Under the pieces are notes generated by a model that saw only the letters and a program-made list of their open reading frames with translations, was not told the origin of the DNA and made no database searches. From positions 1-64,000 of the forward strand of contig JASLGG010000003.1 in NCBI GenBank assembly GCA_030150265.1: a stretch of 64,000 nt of DNA, given 5' to 3'. The stretch is from Protaetiibacter sp. (GTDB taxonomy: Bacteria; Actinomycetota; Actinomycetes; Actinomycetales; Microbacteriaceae). The first letter of the stretch is position 1. Every line of letters starts with the position of its first letter. Both the position numbers and the translations under genes were made by a program. Positions 23,930 through 32,040 of this stretch are shown one piece after another.

Positions 23930-25764
23930 GCGACGGCCCTCCGCGAGATGCCGGCGCTCGCCTCGAGTCGTTCCCGCAGCCCCGCGAGCTGGCGGGTGAG
24001 CGCCTCGGGCAGGTGCTCGCCGAACCCCGCCAGGAAGGCCTCGGTGTCGTCGGCCTCCGCGAGCAGCGCGCGCTCGTCGAGGCGGAACAGCTCCTGCCAC
24101 TCCTCGTCGCCGACGCCCGCCGCACGGTGGTCGATCGTGCCGACCGCGGGCACCCGCCCGAGCGGGGTGTCGGATGCCGGGGCCTCCCCCGCGATCCGCT
24201 CCACGATCCACGCGAGCACGCGCCCGTTCTCGCCGAAGCCCGGCCACAGCCAGGAGCCGTCCGCCCCCTTGCGGAACCAGTTCACCTGGTACACCGCGGG
24301 CACTCCTCCCGTGCCGCGCAGCCGTGTGCCGACGTCGAGCCAGTGCTGCATGTAGTCGCCCATGTTGTAGCCGCAGAACGGCAGCATGGCGAAGGGGTCG
24401 CGGCGCAGCTCGCCCACCACGCCCTCGGCCGCCGCGGTGCGCTCGGAGGCGATCGTCGCGCCGAGGAACACCCCGTGCTCCCAGTCGCGCGCCTCCACCA
24501 CGAGCGGCACGTTGCTCGCGCGGCGGCCGCCGAAGATGATCGCGTCGATCGGCACGCCGTTCGGGTCGTCCCAGTCGGCCGCGATCGAGGGGCACTGGGC
24601 CGCCGCGACCGTGAAGCGCGAGTTGGGATGCGCGGCCGGGCGACCGGCATCCGGGCTCCACGGCTCGCCGCGCCAGTCGACGAGGCCCTCGGGCGGCGTG
24701 TCGGTGAGCCCCTCCCACCAGACGTCGCCGTCGGGGCGCAGCGCGACGTTGGTGAAGATCGTGTTGCCCCAGAGCGTGTCGATCGCGGTGGGGTTGGTGG
24801 CGCGGCCGGTTCCGGGCGCGACGCCGAAGAAGCCCGCCTCGGGGTTGATGGCGCGCAGGCGCCCGTCGGATCCCGGGGCGAGCCAGGCGATGTCGTCGCC
24901 GAGCGTCTCGACCTGCCACCCCGGCAGCACCGAGCGCAGCATCGCGAAGTTGGTCTTGCCGCACGCCGAGGGGAAGGCGGCCGCGATGTGGAATCGGCGC
25001 CCGCGCGGGTCGGTCACCCGCAGCAGCAGCATGTGCTCGGCGAGCCAGCCCTCGTCGCGCGCCATGACGGAGGCGATGCGCAGCGCGAAGGACTTCTTGG
25101 CGAGGATCGCGTTGCCGCCGTACGCGGAGCCGAACGAGACGATCTCGCGGCTCTCGGGGAAGTGGGCGATGTACTTGACCGGGTTCGACGGCCACGGCAC
25201 GTCGTCCTGCCCCGGCTCGAGCGGCGCGCCGACGGTGTGCAGCGCGGGGACCCAGCGCGCGCCCGCGCGGATGCGGTCCAGCACCGCGTCGCCCACGCGC
25301 GTCATGATCGACATCGACGCCACGACGTAGGCGGAGTCGGTGAGCTGCACGCCGTAGCGCGAGAGGGCGCCGCCGACCGGCCCCATCGAGAACGGCACGA
25401 CGTACATCGTGCGGCCGCGCATCGAGCCGGCGAGCAGCCCGCCGAGCTCCGCGCGCATCTCGGCCGGATCGCGCCAGTGGTTGGTGGGACCGGCATCCTC
25501 CTCGCGCTCCGAGCACACGAAGGTGCGGGCCTCGACGCGCGCCACGTCATCCGGATCGCTGCGGGCGAGGAAGCTGTACGGCCGGTGCTCGGGGTTGAGG
25601 CGGATGAGGCGGCCCTCGTCGACCATCGTGTGCAGCAGCCCGTCGAGCTGGGCGCGCGAGCCGTCGATCCAGACGACGTCCGCGGGCTGCAGCAGCCGGG
25701 TGCTCTCGGCGATCCACTCGTCGAGCGAGCGGACGGGGGCGACGACGGTGGGCGACGCGGCCAT
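23926..25764 (-). CDS. pckG: Phosphoenolpyruvate carboxykinase (GTP)
   Basis: This 612-residue cytosolic enzyme converts oxaloacetate and GTP to phosphoenolpyruvate, the entry step of gluconeogenesis. The GTP-type signatures are present: FPSACGKTNFAML (264-276, with reactive C268), GDDIAW (289-294), the PEP/OAA-binding SMGPVGG region and KYIAHFPE. Length is normal for the family. ATG 25764 follows a strong AGGAGGACACC site. It is the first gene of a pckG-glpX operon divergent from a RamB-like regulator, which likely controls it. Confidence 0.97.
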   Translation of the reverse strand: MAASPTVVAPVRSLDEWIAESTRLLQPADVVWIDGSRAQLDGLLHTMVDEGRLIRLNPEHRPYSFLARSDPDDVARVEARTFVCSEREEDAGPTNHWRDPAEMRAELGGLLAGSMRGRTMYVVPFSMGPVGGALSRYGVQLTDSAYVVASMSIMTRVGDAVLDRIRAGARWVPALHTVGAPLEPGQDDVPWPSNPVKYIAHFPESREIVSFGSAYGGNAILAKKSFALRIASVMARDEGWLAEHMLLLRVTDPRGRRFHIAAAFPSACGKTNFAMLRSVLPGWQVETLGDDIAWLAPGSDGRLRAINPEAGFFGVAPGTGRATNPTAIDTLWGNTIFTNVALRPDGDVWWEGLTDTPPEGLVDWRGEPWSPDAGRPAAHPNSRFTVAAAQCPSIAADWDDPNGVPIDAIIFGGRRASNVPLVVEARDWEHGVFLGATIASERTAAAEGVVGELRRDPFAMLPFCGYNMGDYMQHWLDVGTRLRGTGGVPAVYQVNWFRKGADGSWLWPGFGENGRVLAWIVERIAGEAPASDTPLGRVPAVGTIDHRAAGVGDEEWQELFRLDERALLAEADDTEAFLAGFGEHLPEALTRQLAGLRERLEASAGISRRAVA

Positions 25765-25804
25765 GGTGTCCTCCTGAAGAATCGGCGTGCTTCCACTCTG
25801 CGCA

Positions 25805-25847
25805 GCGAAATGCGCCACCGATCCCGGATCGGGATGGAAATTTCGCA
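25805..25847. promoter_or_regulatory. Dyads in the pckG / ramB-like intergenic region
   Basis: This 106-base divergent intergenic region holds the inverted repeat ATCCCG-gat-CGGGAT (25821-25835), flanked by GCGAAAT (25805-25811) and the inverse ATTTCGC (25840-25846). These are candidate operators for the divergent RamB-like regulator. TATCGT (25859-25864) six bases before the regulator start is its -10. Confidence 0.5.
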
Positions 25848-25870
25848 TGAAATTGCCATATCGTGCATTC

Positions 25871-27304
25871 ATGCCGGATCTCAGCACCCTCGGCCAGCGG
25901 ATGCGCCACTTCCGCGCCGCCGCCGACCTCACCCTCGGCGAGCTAGGCGAGGCCGTCGGCGTCTCGCCGAGCCAGCTCTCGCTCATGGAGAACGGCAAGC
26001 GCGAGCCGCGGCTCTCGCTGCTCGCGGCGATCGCCGGCCACCTCGGCATCCCGGTCTCCGAGCTGCTCGACGACGCCCCGCCCTCGGAGCGCGCCGCCCT
26101 CGAGATCGAGCTCGAGCGCGCGCAGTCCGGCGCCCTCTACGCCGAGCTCGGCCTCCCGGCGTTGCGCCCCGGCCGTTCGATGCCCGACGAGGTGCTCGAG
26201 ACGCTCGTCGGCCTGCATCGCGAGCTCGACCGCCGCTCACGCGAGAAGATCGCCACCCCCGAGGAGGCTCGGCGCGCCAACACCGAGCTGCGGGCCCGGA
26301 TGCGCGAGCGCGACAACCACATCCCCGAGATCGAGGAGCTCGCCGAGGGGGTCATGCGCGACGTCGGCTACGAGCGCGGCGCCGTCACGCACCGGATGGT
26401 GGCGCTCATCGCCCAGCGCCTCGGCTTCGAGCTCGTGCACGTCGGCGACCTGCCGCACTCGGCGCGCTCGGTGACCGACCTCGAGAACGGGCGCATCTAC
26501 CTGCCGCCGGCGTCGATCCCGGGCGGCCACGGCCTCCGCTCGATGGCGCTGCAGGCGATCGCGCACCGGCTGCTCGGCCACCACGCGCCCCAGGACTACG
26601 CCGAGTTCCTGCAGCAGCGGCTCGAGATCAACTACTTCGCGGCGGCCTGCCTCATGCCGCGCGCCCAGGCGGTGCGTCATCTGACGCAGGCGAAGGAGGA
26701 TCGCGACATCGCGATCGAGGACTTCCGCGACGCCTTCGGGGTCACCCACGAGGCCGCGGCGCTGCGCTTCACCAATCTCGCGACGGCCCACCTCGGCATG
26801 CGCGTGCACTTCCTGCGGGTCGGCGACGACGGCGCGGTCGCGAAGGCCTACGAGAACGACGGCCTGCGGCTGCCGACGGATGTCACGGGCGGCGTCGAGG
26901 GGCAGATCGTGTGCCGCTACTGGTCGGCGCGCACGGCCTTCGCGCGCACCAACCGCACGACCGAGTTCTACCAGTACACCGACACCCCCGAGGGCACCTT
27001 CTTCGAGTCGACCCAGACCGGCACGAGCGCGACCGACGAGTTCTCGATCACGATCGGGGTGCCGTTCGCGGAGTCGAAGTGGTTCCGCGGCCGCGAGGCG
27101 ACCCGACGCGAGCAGTCGCGCTGCCCGGACGCCGGATGCTGCCGCCGCCCGCCCTCCGAGCTCGCCGCGCGCTGGTCCGGCAAGGCCTGGACGAGCGCCA
27201 AGGTGCACGCGCACATCTTCTCGCCGCTGCCCTCCGGCACCTACCCGGGCGTCGACGACCGCGAGCTCTACGAGTTCCTCGAGGAGCACCGCGACCCCGC
27301 GTGA
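25871..27304 (+). CDS. RamB/ScfR-type XRE regulator with IrrE-like domain
   Basis: The 477-residue protein has an N-terminal Cro/C1-type helix-turn-helix (MRHFRAAADLTLGELGEAVGVSPSQLSLMENGKREP). A linker and an ImmA/IrrE-like metallopeptidase fold follow (ALQAIAHRLLGHHAPQDYAEFLQQRLEINYFAA), and the C-terminal ScfR domain carries the cysteine cluster RCPDAGCCRRPP (about residues 418-429). This order matches C. glutamicum RamB and PrpR/ScfR regulators of acetate, propionate and glyoxylate metabolism. Acting near pckG-glpX, it likely controls the switch to gluconeogenesis. The start is leaderless in layout (TATCGT, six bases). Confidence 0.85.
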   Translation: MPDLSTLGQRMRHFRAAADLTLGELGEAVGVSPSQLSLMENGKREPRLSLLAAIAGHLGIPVSELLDDAPPSERAALEIELERAQSGALYAELGLPALRPGRSMPDEVLETLVGLHRELDRRSREKIATPEEARRANTELRARMRERDNHIPEIEELAEGVMRDVGYERGAVTHRMVALIAQRLGFELVHVGDLPHSARSVTDLENGRIYLPPASIPGGHGLRSMALQAIAHRLLGHHAPQDYAEFLQQRLEINYFAAACLMPRAQAVRHLTQAKEDRDIAIEDFRDAFGVTHEAAALRFTNLATAHLGMRVHFLRVGDDGAVAKAYENDGLRLPTDVTGGVEGQIVCRYWSARTAFARTNRTTEFYQYTDTPEGTFFESTQTGTSATDEFSITIGVPFAESKWFRGREATRREQSRCPDAGCCRRPPSELAARWSGKAWTSAKVHAHIFSPLPSGTYPGVDDRELYEFLEEHRDPA

Positions 27305-27329
27305 GCGACCTGCCCGCCGAGACCGCGGT

Positions 27330-27590
27330 TCAGCCCCGATAGACCTCGCGCCGATGGGCCACCTTCACCACGAGCACCAGGATCTGGTCGTCGTCGATGA
27401 GGGCGAGGATGCGATGGTCGCCTACGCGATACCGCCACATCTCGTCCCCCACGAGCTTCGTGCCCTTGCTGCGTGGGTTCTCCCGATCGATCCCGCCCTG
27501 GAGGAACCGCAGGATGCGCTCGCCGGCCGCCCGGTCGAGCTTGCGCAGCTCCTTCTCGGCGCTCGGGATGATGCTGACGCGATAGCTCAC
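27330..27590 (-). CDS. RelE/ParE-family toxin
   Basis: The 86-residue protein has the RelE fold sequence (MSYRVSIIPSAEKELRKLDRAAGERILRFLQGG, MWRYRVGDHRILALIDDDQILVLVVKVAHRREVY). RelE-type toxins cleave mRNA at the ribosome; ParE-type ones target gyrase. The RYRVGDHRIL segment and HRREVY end fit RelE better. GTG 27590 overlaps the antitoxin stop as GTGA, the common TA coupling. Whether it is active is unknown. Confidence 0.9.
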   Translation of the reverse strand: MSYRVSIIPSAEKELRKLDRAAGERILRFLQGGIDRENPRSKGTKLVGDEMWRYRVGDHRILALIDDDQILVLVVKVAHRREVYRG

Positions 27591-27823
27591 GCGACGCCGG
27601 GCTCGCCGAGGCGGATGTCGTTGACATCGATGGCCGCATCGTCGGACTGGCGGAACTCGTCGAGCGCATCCTTCGCGAGGTAGTAGTCCTCGTGCTGCTC
27701 GAGGAACTCCTCGATCGCCTCGGCGATATAGAAGGCCTTGGAGCGGCCCGTGCGTCGCGCGAGCTCATCGAGGCGACGATCGATATCCTCGTCGAGCCGC
27801 ACGTTGTTCTGCTTGGTCGCCAT
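27587..27823 (-). CDS. RelB-type ribbon-helix-helix antitoxin
   Basis: This 78-residue protein has an N-terminal RHH DNA-binding motif (NVRLDEDIDRRLDELARRTGRSKAFYIAEAIEEFL) and an acidic, flexible C-terminal tail (EFRQSDDAAIDVNDIRLGEPGVA) that would wrap the toxin. It neutralises the downstream RelE and represses the operon. ATG 27823 follows GGGAGGTCACG. The upstream CTATAC-GT-GTATAG dyad is the likely autoregulatory operator. Confidence 0.88.
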   Translation of the reverse strand: MATKQNNVRLDEDIDRRLDELARRTGRSKAFYIAEAIEEFLEQHEDYYLAKDALDEFRQSDDAAIDVNDIRLGEPGVA

Positions 27824-27842
27824 CGTGACCTCCCGTGGGTCG

Positions 27843-27856
27843 CTATACGTGTATAG
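27843..27856. promoter_or_regulatory. relBE operator/promoter dyad
   Basis: CTATAC-GT-GTATAG (14 bases, perfect six-base arms) lies 19 bases before the antitoxin start and reads as TATAGC/TATACG -10-like on both strands. RHH antitoxins bind such short dyads, so this is a likely autoregulatory site. Confidence 0.65.
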
Positions 27857-27861
27857 CACGG

Positions 27862-28281
27862 TCACGCCTCCCAGGGGTTCACGACCGCCACGCCGAGTCC
27901 CTCGAAGTCGCGGATGCCGCGGGTCGCGAGCGTCGCGTCGTGCACGAGGCAGACCGCGGCGATCTGGGCATCTGCCACGCCGATCGGTCGCCCCTGACGC
28001 AGCCGGCGCGGGACGACGAGCGCATAGGCGAGGGCGGCATCCGCGTCGAAGGGCAGCACCCCGCCGCGGAGACCGTCCTCGACGGCGAGGTCGAGCCTGT
28101 CCTGCAGGAGGTTGCGGCGGCTCCCCGCGGGGAGGAGGGCGAGGCCCGCGGCGAGCTCGCCGAGGACGGTCGCGGTCGTGCCGAGGCGGGCGGGCGGCAC
28201 CCTCCGCAGCCAAGCGAGCACCCCGGCATCCGGTCGCGGACGCATCGCCTCGGAGATGACGTCCGCGTCGAGCACGATCAT
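27862..28281 (-). CDS. PIN-domain toxin (FitB/VapC-like)
   Basis: This 139-residue PIN-domain ribonuclease has the acidic active site D5 (MIVLDADVISEAMRP), E42 (VLGELAAGLALLP), D104 (GVADAQIAAVC) and D125 (ATRGIRDFEG). The MIVLDADVISE start is typical of FitB-like toxins. It cleaves RNA, commonly tRNA, in this class. ATG 28281 overlaps the antitoxin stop as ATGA. It is 39 bases upstream of the relBE operon and oriented the same way, so two TA modules lie in tandem. Confidence 0.9.
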   Translation of the reverse strand: MIVLDADVISEAMRPRPDAGVLAWLRRVPPARLGTTATVLGELAAGLALLPAGSRRNLLQDRLDLAVEDGLRGGVLPFDADAALAYALVVPRRLRQGRPIGVADAQIAAVCLVHDATLATRGIRDFEGLGVAVVNPWEA

Positions 28282-28547
28282 CGCGCGACGTCGTCCGGTG
28301 AGACGACCCAATCGCTGCGCGGGCGGTTCACGATCGCGTGCCACTGCTCCGCCAGCTCGGGGTCGACCTCGGAGAAGTGCTCGCGCACCACGTCGACCCA
28401 GTGCGGACCGTCGGCCTCGGTGGCGGCGACCGCCTGCTCGAGGATGAGGCGCACCTCGGCCTCCATCGAGCGGCCGCTGTCGGCGGCGCGTACGCGTAGA
28501 CGCCGGTAGACGCCATCGTCGAGATTCCGGATCGTCACGGTCGCCAC
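28278..28547 (-). CDS. FitA-like antitoxin
   Basis: The 89-residue protein begins ATVTIRNLDDGVYRRLRVRAADSGRSMEAEVRLIL, the FitA-type ribbon-helix-helix domain, followed by a C-terminal toxin-binding tail (WHAIVNRPRSDWVVSPDD). I chose GTG 28547 because GAGGGGG lies five bases upstream; an in-frame ATG at 28601 has no good site. It is coupled to the downstream PIN toxin (ATGA overlap). Confidence 0.85.
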   Translation of the reverse strand: MATVTIRNLDDGVYRRLRVRAADSGRSMEAEVRLILEQAVAATEADGPHWVDVVREHFSEVDPELAEQWHAIVNRPRSDWVVSPDDVAR

Positions 28548-28699
28548 GGGCACCCCCTCGTCTGCGGTGGATGACTGCGATGCCAACGCTGCCTGGATCA
28601 TGCGGTCAAGCTAGGGCGCGAGGGCCCGCAGCGTCCCGCGTGTTGGCGAACACGTGGAGCACTCCGTCGGGGCGGAGATGTGCAGGAGCGGACGACCGC

Positions 28700-29725
28700 C
28701 TACTCGGCCGCGCCCGCCGCATCCGCGCGCGACAGCATCCGCCGCGCCGCCGCGACCCCCCGCTGCCACAGCCCCGCGAGGCCCGAGGGGAACAGCCACA
28801 GCACGACCATGATGATCCCCGAGATCACGATGAAGCGCCACGGGCCGGTGTTCTTGAGCAGGTCGGAGACGATCGTGACCACCACCGCGGCCACGATCGG
28901 GCCGCGGGTGGAGCCGACGCCGCCGAGGAAGATGATCGTCAGCACGAGCGTCGCGTAGCCGAAGCCGAACAGCTCGGGCGCCACGACCCCCACGAAGGAG
29001 GCGTAGATCGCCCCGATCGCGCCGGCCAGCGCCGCGCTGATCACGAACGCCAGCAGCTGCTGGCGGAACGGCGGGATCCCGCGCGCGATCGCGTAGTTCT
29101 CACGGTCGCGCAGAGCCACGAGGCTGCGGCCGAAGGTCGAGCGGCGGATGAGGTCGAGCACGATCACGATCGCGAGGAACGCGATCGCGAACAGCACGTA
29201 GTAGCCGAGCCACGACGAGGACGCCAGGCGGACGTCGCCGATCGCGAGCCCGCGCAGGCCGACGAGCCCCGACGACCCGCCCGTGAGATCCCCCTGGCTG
29301 AGCACCACGTAGAAGCACAGCTGGGCGAACACGAAGGTGACGAGCGCGATGTAGATGCCGCGCAGCCGCACGACGGGGATGAACGCGATCGCGCCCGCGA
29401 CCGCCCCGACCGCCGCCGCGACCGGGATGCCGAGCCACGGCGACCAGTCGGTCTTCGCCGACACGATGCCGCCCGCGTACGCCCCGATCGCGAAGAACGC
29501 GAGGTGGGCGAAGTTGGCGATGCCGGCGACGCCGAGCGTGAGGTTCCAGGTGAGCGCGAGGGCCGCGTACACGAGCACCGTGCAGGCCAGGAAGCGCCCC
29601 GCGGTGCCTGGCACGAGGATCGGCACCACGACGAGCACGGCGGCGATGAGCCCCCACGCGGGCAGCAGCCGGCCCTCGCGCGGCGAGGCAAACCGGAGGC
29701 GGAGGCCGGCGGGCAGACGCGTCAT
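28700..29725 (-). CDS. livM: Branched-chain amino-acid/amide ABC transporter permease, LivM-type
   Basis: This 341-residue permease has about nine membrane helices and the LivM core (VLVYAALALTWNLTLGVAGIANFAHLAFFAIGAYAGGIV). The ATPase-contacting loop is RSLVALRDRENYAIARGI, and the VGGVGS-like FLGGVGSTRGP segment is characteristic. It pairs with LivH to move substrate in. Stop overlap with livH is ATGA (29722-29725). Last gene of the liv operon. The true substrate may not be an amino acid; see the amidohydrolase. Confidence 0.9.
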   Translation of the reverse strand: MTRLPAGLRLRFASPREGRLLPAWGLIAAVLVVVPILVPGTAGRFLACTVLVYAALALTWNLTLGVAGIANFAHLAFFAIGAYAGGIVSAKTDWSPWLGIPVAAAVGAVAGAIAFIPVVRLRGIYIALVTFVFAQLCFYVVLSQGDLTGGSSGLVGLRGLAIGDVRLASSSWLGYYVLFAIAFLAIVIVLDLIRRSTFGRSLVALRDRENYAIARGIPPFRQQLLAFVISAALAGAIGAIYASFVGVVAPELFGFGYATLVLTIIFLGGVGSTRGPIVAAVVVTIVSDLLKNTGPWRFIVISGIIMVVLWLFPSGLAGLWQRGVAAARRMLSRADAAGAAE

Positions 29726-30594
29726 CGGGTCCTCCGGGAGACGAGCCCCTCGGGGCGCACGAGCATCACGAGGATCATCGCGGTGAACAGGATGATCGGC
29801 GTCCACGAGAGCCCGAAGAAGTAGGCGCTCACGGCCTCCAGCAGGCCGATCGTGTAGGCGCCGACGACCGCCCCGCTCACCTTGGCGAGCCCGCCGAAGA
29901 TCACCACGACGAAGGCCTTCAGCAGCGGGTCGTTGCCGAGGGTGGGCGTGATGAAACTGATGCCGCCGAGCAGGATGCCGGCGAGCGCGGCGAGCAGCGA
30001 CGCCGTCACGATCGCGACGCCGTAGACGACGGCGGGACGGATGCCGACGAGCCGCGCGTACTCGCGGTTCTGCTCGACCGCCCGCACCGCGAGCCCGATG
30101 CGGGTGAAGCGCAACACGAGCAGCAGGCCGCCGATGAGCACCGGCGCCGCGACGATCGCGACCGCCTGGTTGGCGCCGATCACGACCGGGCCGAGCGTCA
30201 CGTTGCCCGTGAAGATCGTCGGCAGCTGCTTGATCTGCGCGCCCCAGCCGAGCTGCGCCGCGTTGGTCGCGATGGTCGAGGCCGCGAGCGTCGTGACCAT
30301 CACGATGAGCGCGCCCTGGTGCCGCGCGATGAACGGCCGCACGAACGCCGCCCCGAAGACGAGCGCGATGATCGCCGTCGCGAGCACGGTCGCGAGGATC
30401 GCGACCGGCAGCGGCCACCCCCAGGCGACCGCGCCGGTCCAGGTGAGGTAGGCGCCGAGGGTCATGAAGGCGCCGTGGGCGAAGTTGAAGATGCCGAGCG
30501 TCGACCAGGTGAGCGAGAGCCCGGATGCGATGAGCGCGTAGAGCGAGCCCAGCACGAGGCCGCTGACCAGCACGGCGAGCAGCGCGTCAAGCAT
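29722..30594 (-). CDS. livH: Branched-chain amino-acid/amide ABC transporter permease, LivH-type
   Basis: The 290-residue permease shows the LivH pattern (ALIASGLSLTWSTLGIFNFAHGAFMTLGAYL). It also has the EAA-like loop RAVEQNREYARLVGI and GGLAKVSGAVVGAYTIGLLE near the C terminus. It forms the heterodimeric channel with LivM. It overlaps the end of livF by eight bases, and its stop overlaps the livM start. Cell-membrane location. Confidence 0.92.
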   Translation of the reverse strand: MLDALLAVLVSGLVLGSLYALIASGLSLTWSTLGIFNFAHGAFMTLGAYLTWTGAVAWGWPLPVAILATVLATAIIALVFGAAFVRPFIARHQGALIVMVTTLAASTIATNAAQLGWGAQIKQLPTIFTGNVTLGPVVIGANQAVAIVAAPVLIGGLLLVLRFTRIGLAVRAVEQNREYARLVGIRPAVVYGVAIVTASLLAALAGILLGGISFITPTLGNDPLLKAFVVVIFGGLAKVSGAVVGAYTIGLLEAVSAYFFGLSWTPIILFTAMILVMLVRPEGLVSRRTR

Positions 30595-31309
30595 CGTTTC
30601 CTCCGAACATGAGGTGGACGACCTCCTCGGCGGCCGTCTCGCTGCGCGAGGAGCCGGAGAGCACGACGCGGCCCGACTCGACGCCGAGCCAGCGGTCGGT
30701 GAGGCCGAGCACGAACGAGAGGTCGCCGTCGATGAGCAGGAGCGAGGTGCCCTCCTCGCGGATGCCGGCGATGCCGCGGGAGAGCTCGCCCTTGATGCTC
30801 GGCGCGAGGCCGAGGGTCGGCTCGTCGAGCACGAGCAGGCGGGGCACGCTCATGAGCCCGACGCCGATCGCGAGCATCTGGCGCTCGCCCCCGGAGAGGG
30901 TGCGGGCGAGCTGGGTGCGGCGCTCGGCGAGGCGCGGGAACAGCGCGTAGACGCGCTCGAGATTGGTCCGGCGCCCGGCCCGCGCGTGCCGCGCGTAGGC
31001 GCCGAGCTCCAGGTTCTCGGCGACCGTGCAGTCGGGGAAGGCCGTGCCGCCCTGCGGCACCTGGATGAGGCCGGCGTCGACGATCGCGGCCGAGGAGGCG
31101 CGCGTGATGTCGCGCCCGGCGAAGCGCGCGCTGCCGGAGCGCAGGCGCAGCAGGCCGGAGAGGTGGGAGAGCAGGGTGGTCTTGCCGTGGCCGTTGGGGC
31201 CGACGAGGCCCACCGACTCGCCCTCGTCGAGGCTGAGGCTGAGACCGTGCAGCACGATCGTCTCGCCGCAGCCGCCGACGGCGTCCTCGACCTCGAGCAG
31301 GGCGCTCAT
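30587..31309 (-). CDS. livF: ABC transporter ATPase, LivF-type
   Basis: The 240-residue ATPase has Walker A GPNGHGKTTLL, the ABC signature LSGGERQMLAIG, and Walker B LLVLDEPTLGLAP with its glutamate. The usual switch segment of this family (LVEQN, with Q in place of H) is replaced by LLIDGDLSFVLGL, so a glycine sits at the Q/H position; that could weaken hydrolysis in this half. ATG 31309 overlaps the livG stop (ATGA). It pairs with LivG. Confidence 0.88.
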   Translation of the reverse strand: MSALLEVEDAVGGCGETIVLHGLSLSLDEGESVGLVGPNGHGKTTLLSHLSGLLRLRSGSARFAGRDITRASSAAIVDAGLIQVPQGGTAFPDCTVAENLELGAYARHARAGRRTNLERVYALFPRLAERRTQLARTLSGGERQMLAIGVGLMSVPRLLVLDEPTLGLAPSIKGELSRGIAGIREEGTSLLLIDGDLSFVLGLTDRWLGVESGRVVLSGSSRSETAAEEVVHLMFGGNDA

Positions 31310-32040
31310 GCCGCGGTCCCGATGTAGGCGTCGATCACGCGCTGCTCGGCGAGCACCGCATCCGGCCGGCCCTCGGCGAGCACGCGGCCGGCCGCCATGA
31401 TCACGAGGCGGTCGGCCACGTGGCGCAGCAGCGGCAGCACGTGCTCGACCACGAGGATCGCGACGCCCCGCTCGCGGAGGCCCAGCATGATCTGCTCGAG
31501 CTCGCGCTGCTCCGGCTCGATGAGGCCGCTCGCCGGCTCGTCGAGGCACAGCAGGAGCGGGTCCATCGCGAGGGCCGACGCGATCATGAGCTTCTTCTTG
31601 TCGATGGGCGGCAGGTGCTGCGACTCGACGGCCCCCGGGTCATCGAGGCCGACGGCCTCGAGGCACTCGCCCACGATCCCACGCAGGCTCCGCCCGGCGA
31701 GTGCGCCGCGGCGCCCGTAGGCGGCGGCGAGGCGCACGTTGTCGTACGGGCTCAGGGTGTCGAACACCGACTCCGCCTGGAAGGTGCGCACGAGTCCGGC
31801 CCGGCAGATCGCGCGGGCGGAGGCGCGGCGGAGCGAGCGGCCCTCGAGGCGTACCTCCCCGGCATCCGGGGCGAACGGCACCTTGGTGAGCAGGTTGATG
31901 AGGGTCGACTTGCCCGCCCCGTTCGGTCCCGCGACGCCGAGGATCTCGCCGCGGCCGACCACGAGGTCGAGTCCGTCGACCGCGGCGAGACGTCCGAACG
32001 ACTTGCGCAGCCCCGCGACCTCGAGGAGCGCCTCGGTCAC
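31306..32040 (-). CDS. livG: ABC transporter ATPase, LivG-type
   Basis: The 244-residue ATPase has Walker A GPNGAGKSTLI and the LivG-specific middle (RTFQAESVFDTLSPYDNVRLAA). The signature region LPPIDKKKLMIASALA departs from the canonical LSGGQ/LSYGQ, while Walker B is LLLCLDEPASGL and the switch VVEHVLPLL has the histidine. The degenerate signature is unusual; other parts look normal. GTG 32040 overlaps the amidohydrolase stop (GTGA). Confidence 0.88.
   Translation of the reverse strand: MTEALLEVAGLRKSFGRLAAVDGLDLVVGRGEILGVAGPNGAGKSTLINLLTKVPFAPDAGEVRLEGRSLRRASARAICRAGLVRTFQAESVFDTLSPYDNVRLAAAYGRRGALAGRSLRGIVGECLEAVGLDDPGAVESQHLPPIDKKKLMIASALAMDPLLLCLDEPASGLIEPEQRELEQIMLGLRERGVAILVVEHVLPLLRHVADRLVIMAAGRVLAEGRPDAVLAEQRVIDAYIGTAA

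Noticed and set aside
28611..28841. Small minus-strand frame of 76 codons after the liv operon
   Set aside because: It overlaps the end of livM in another frame and has no ribosome binding site or recognisable domain.
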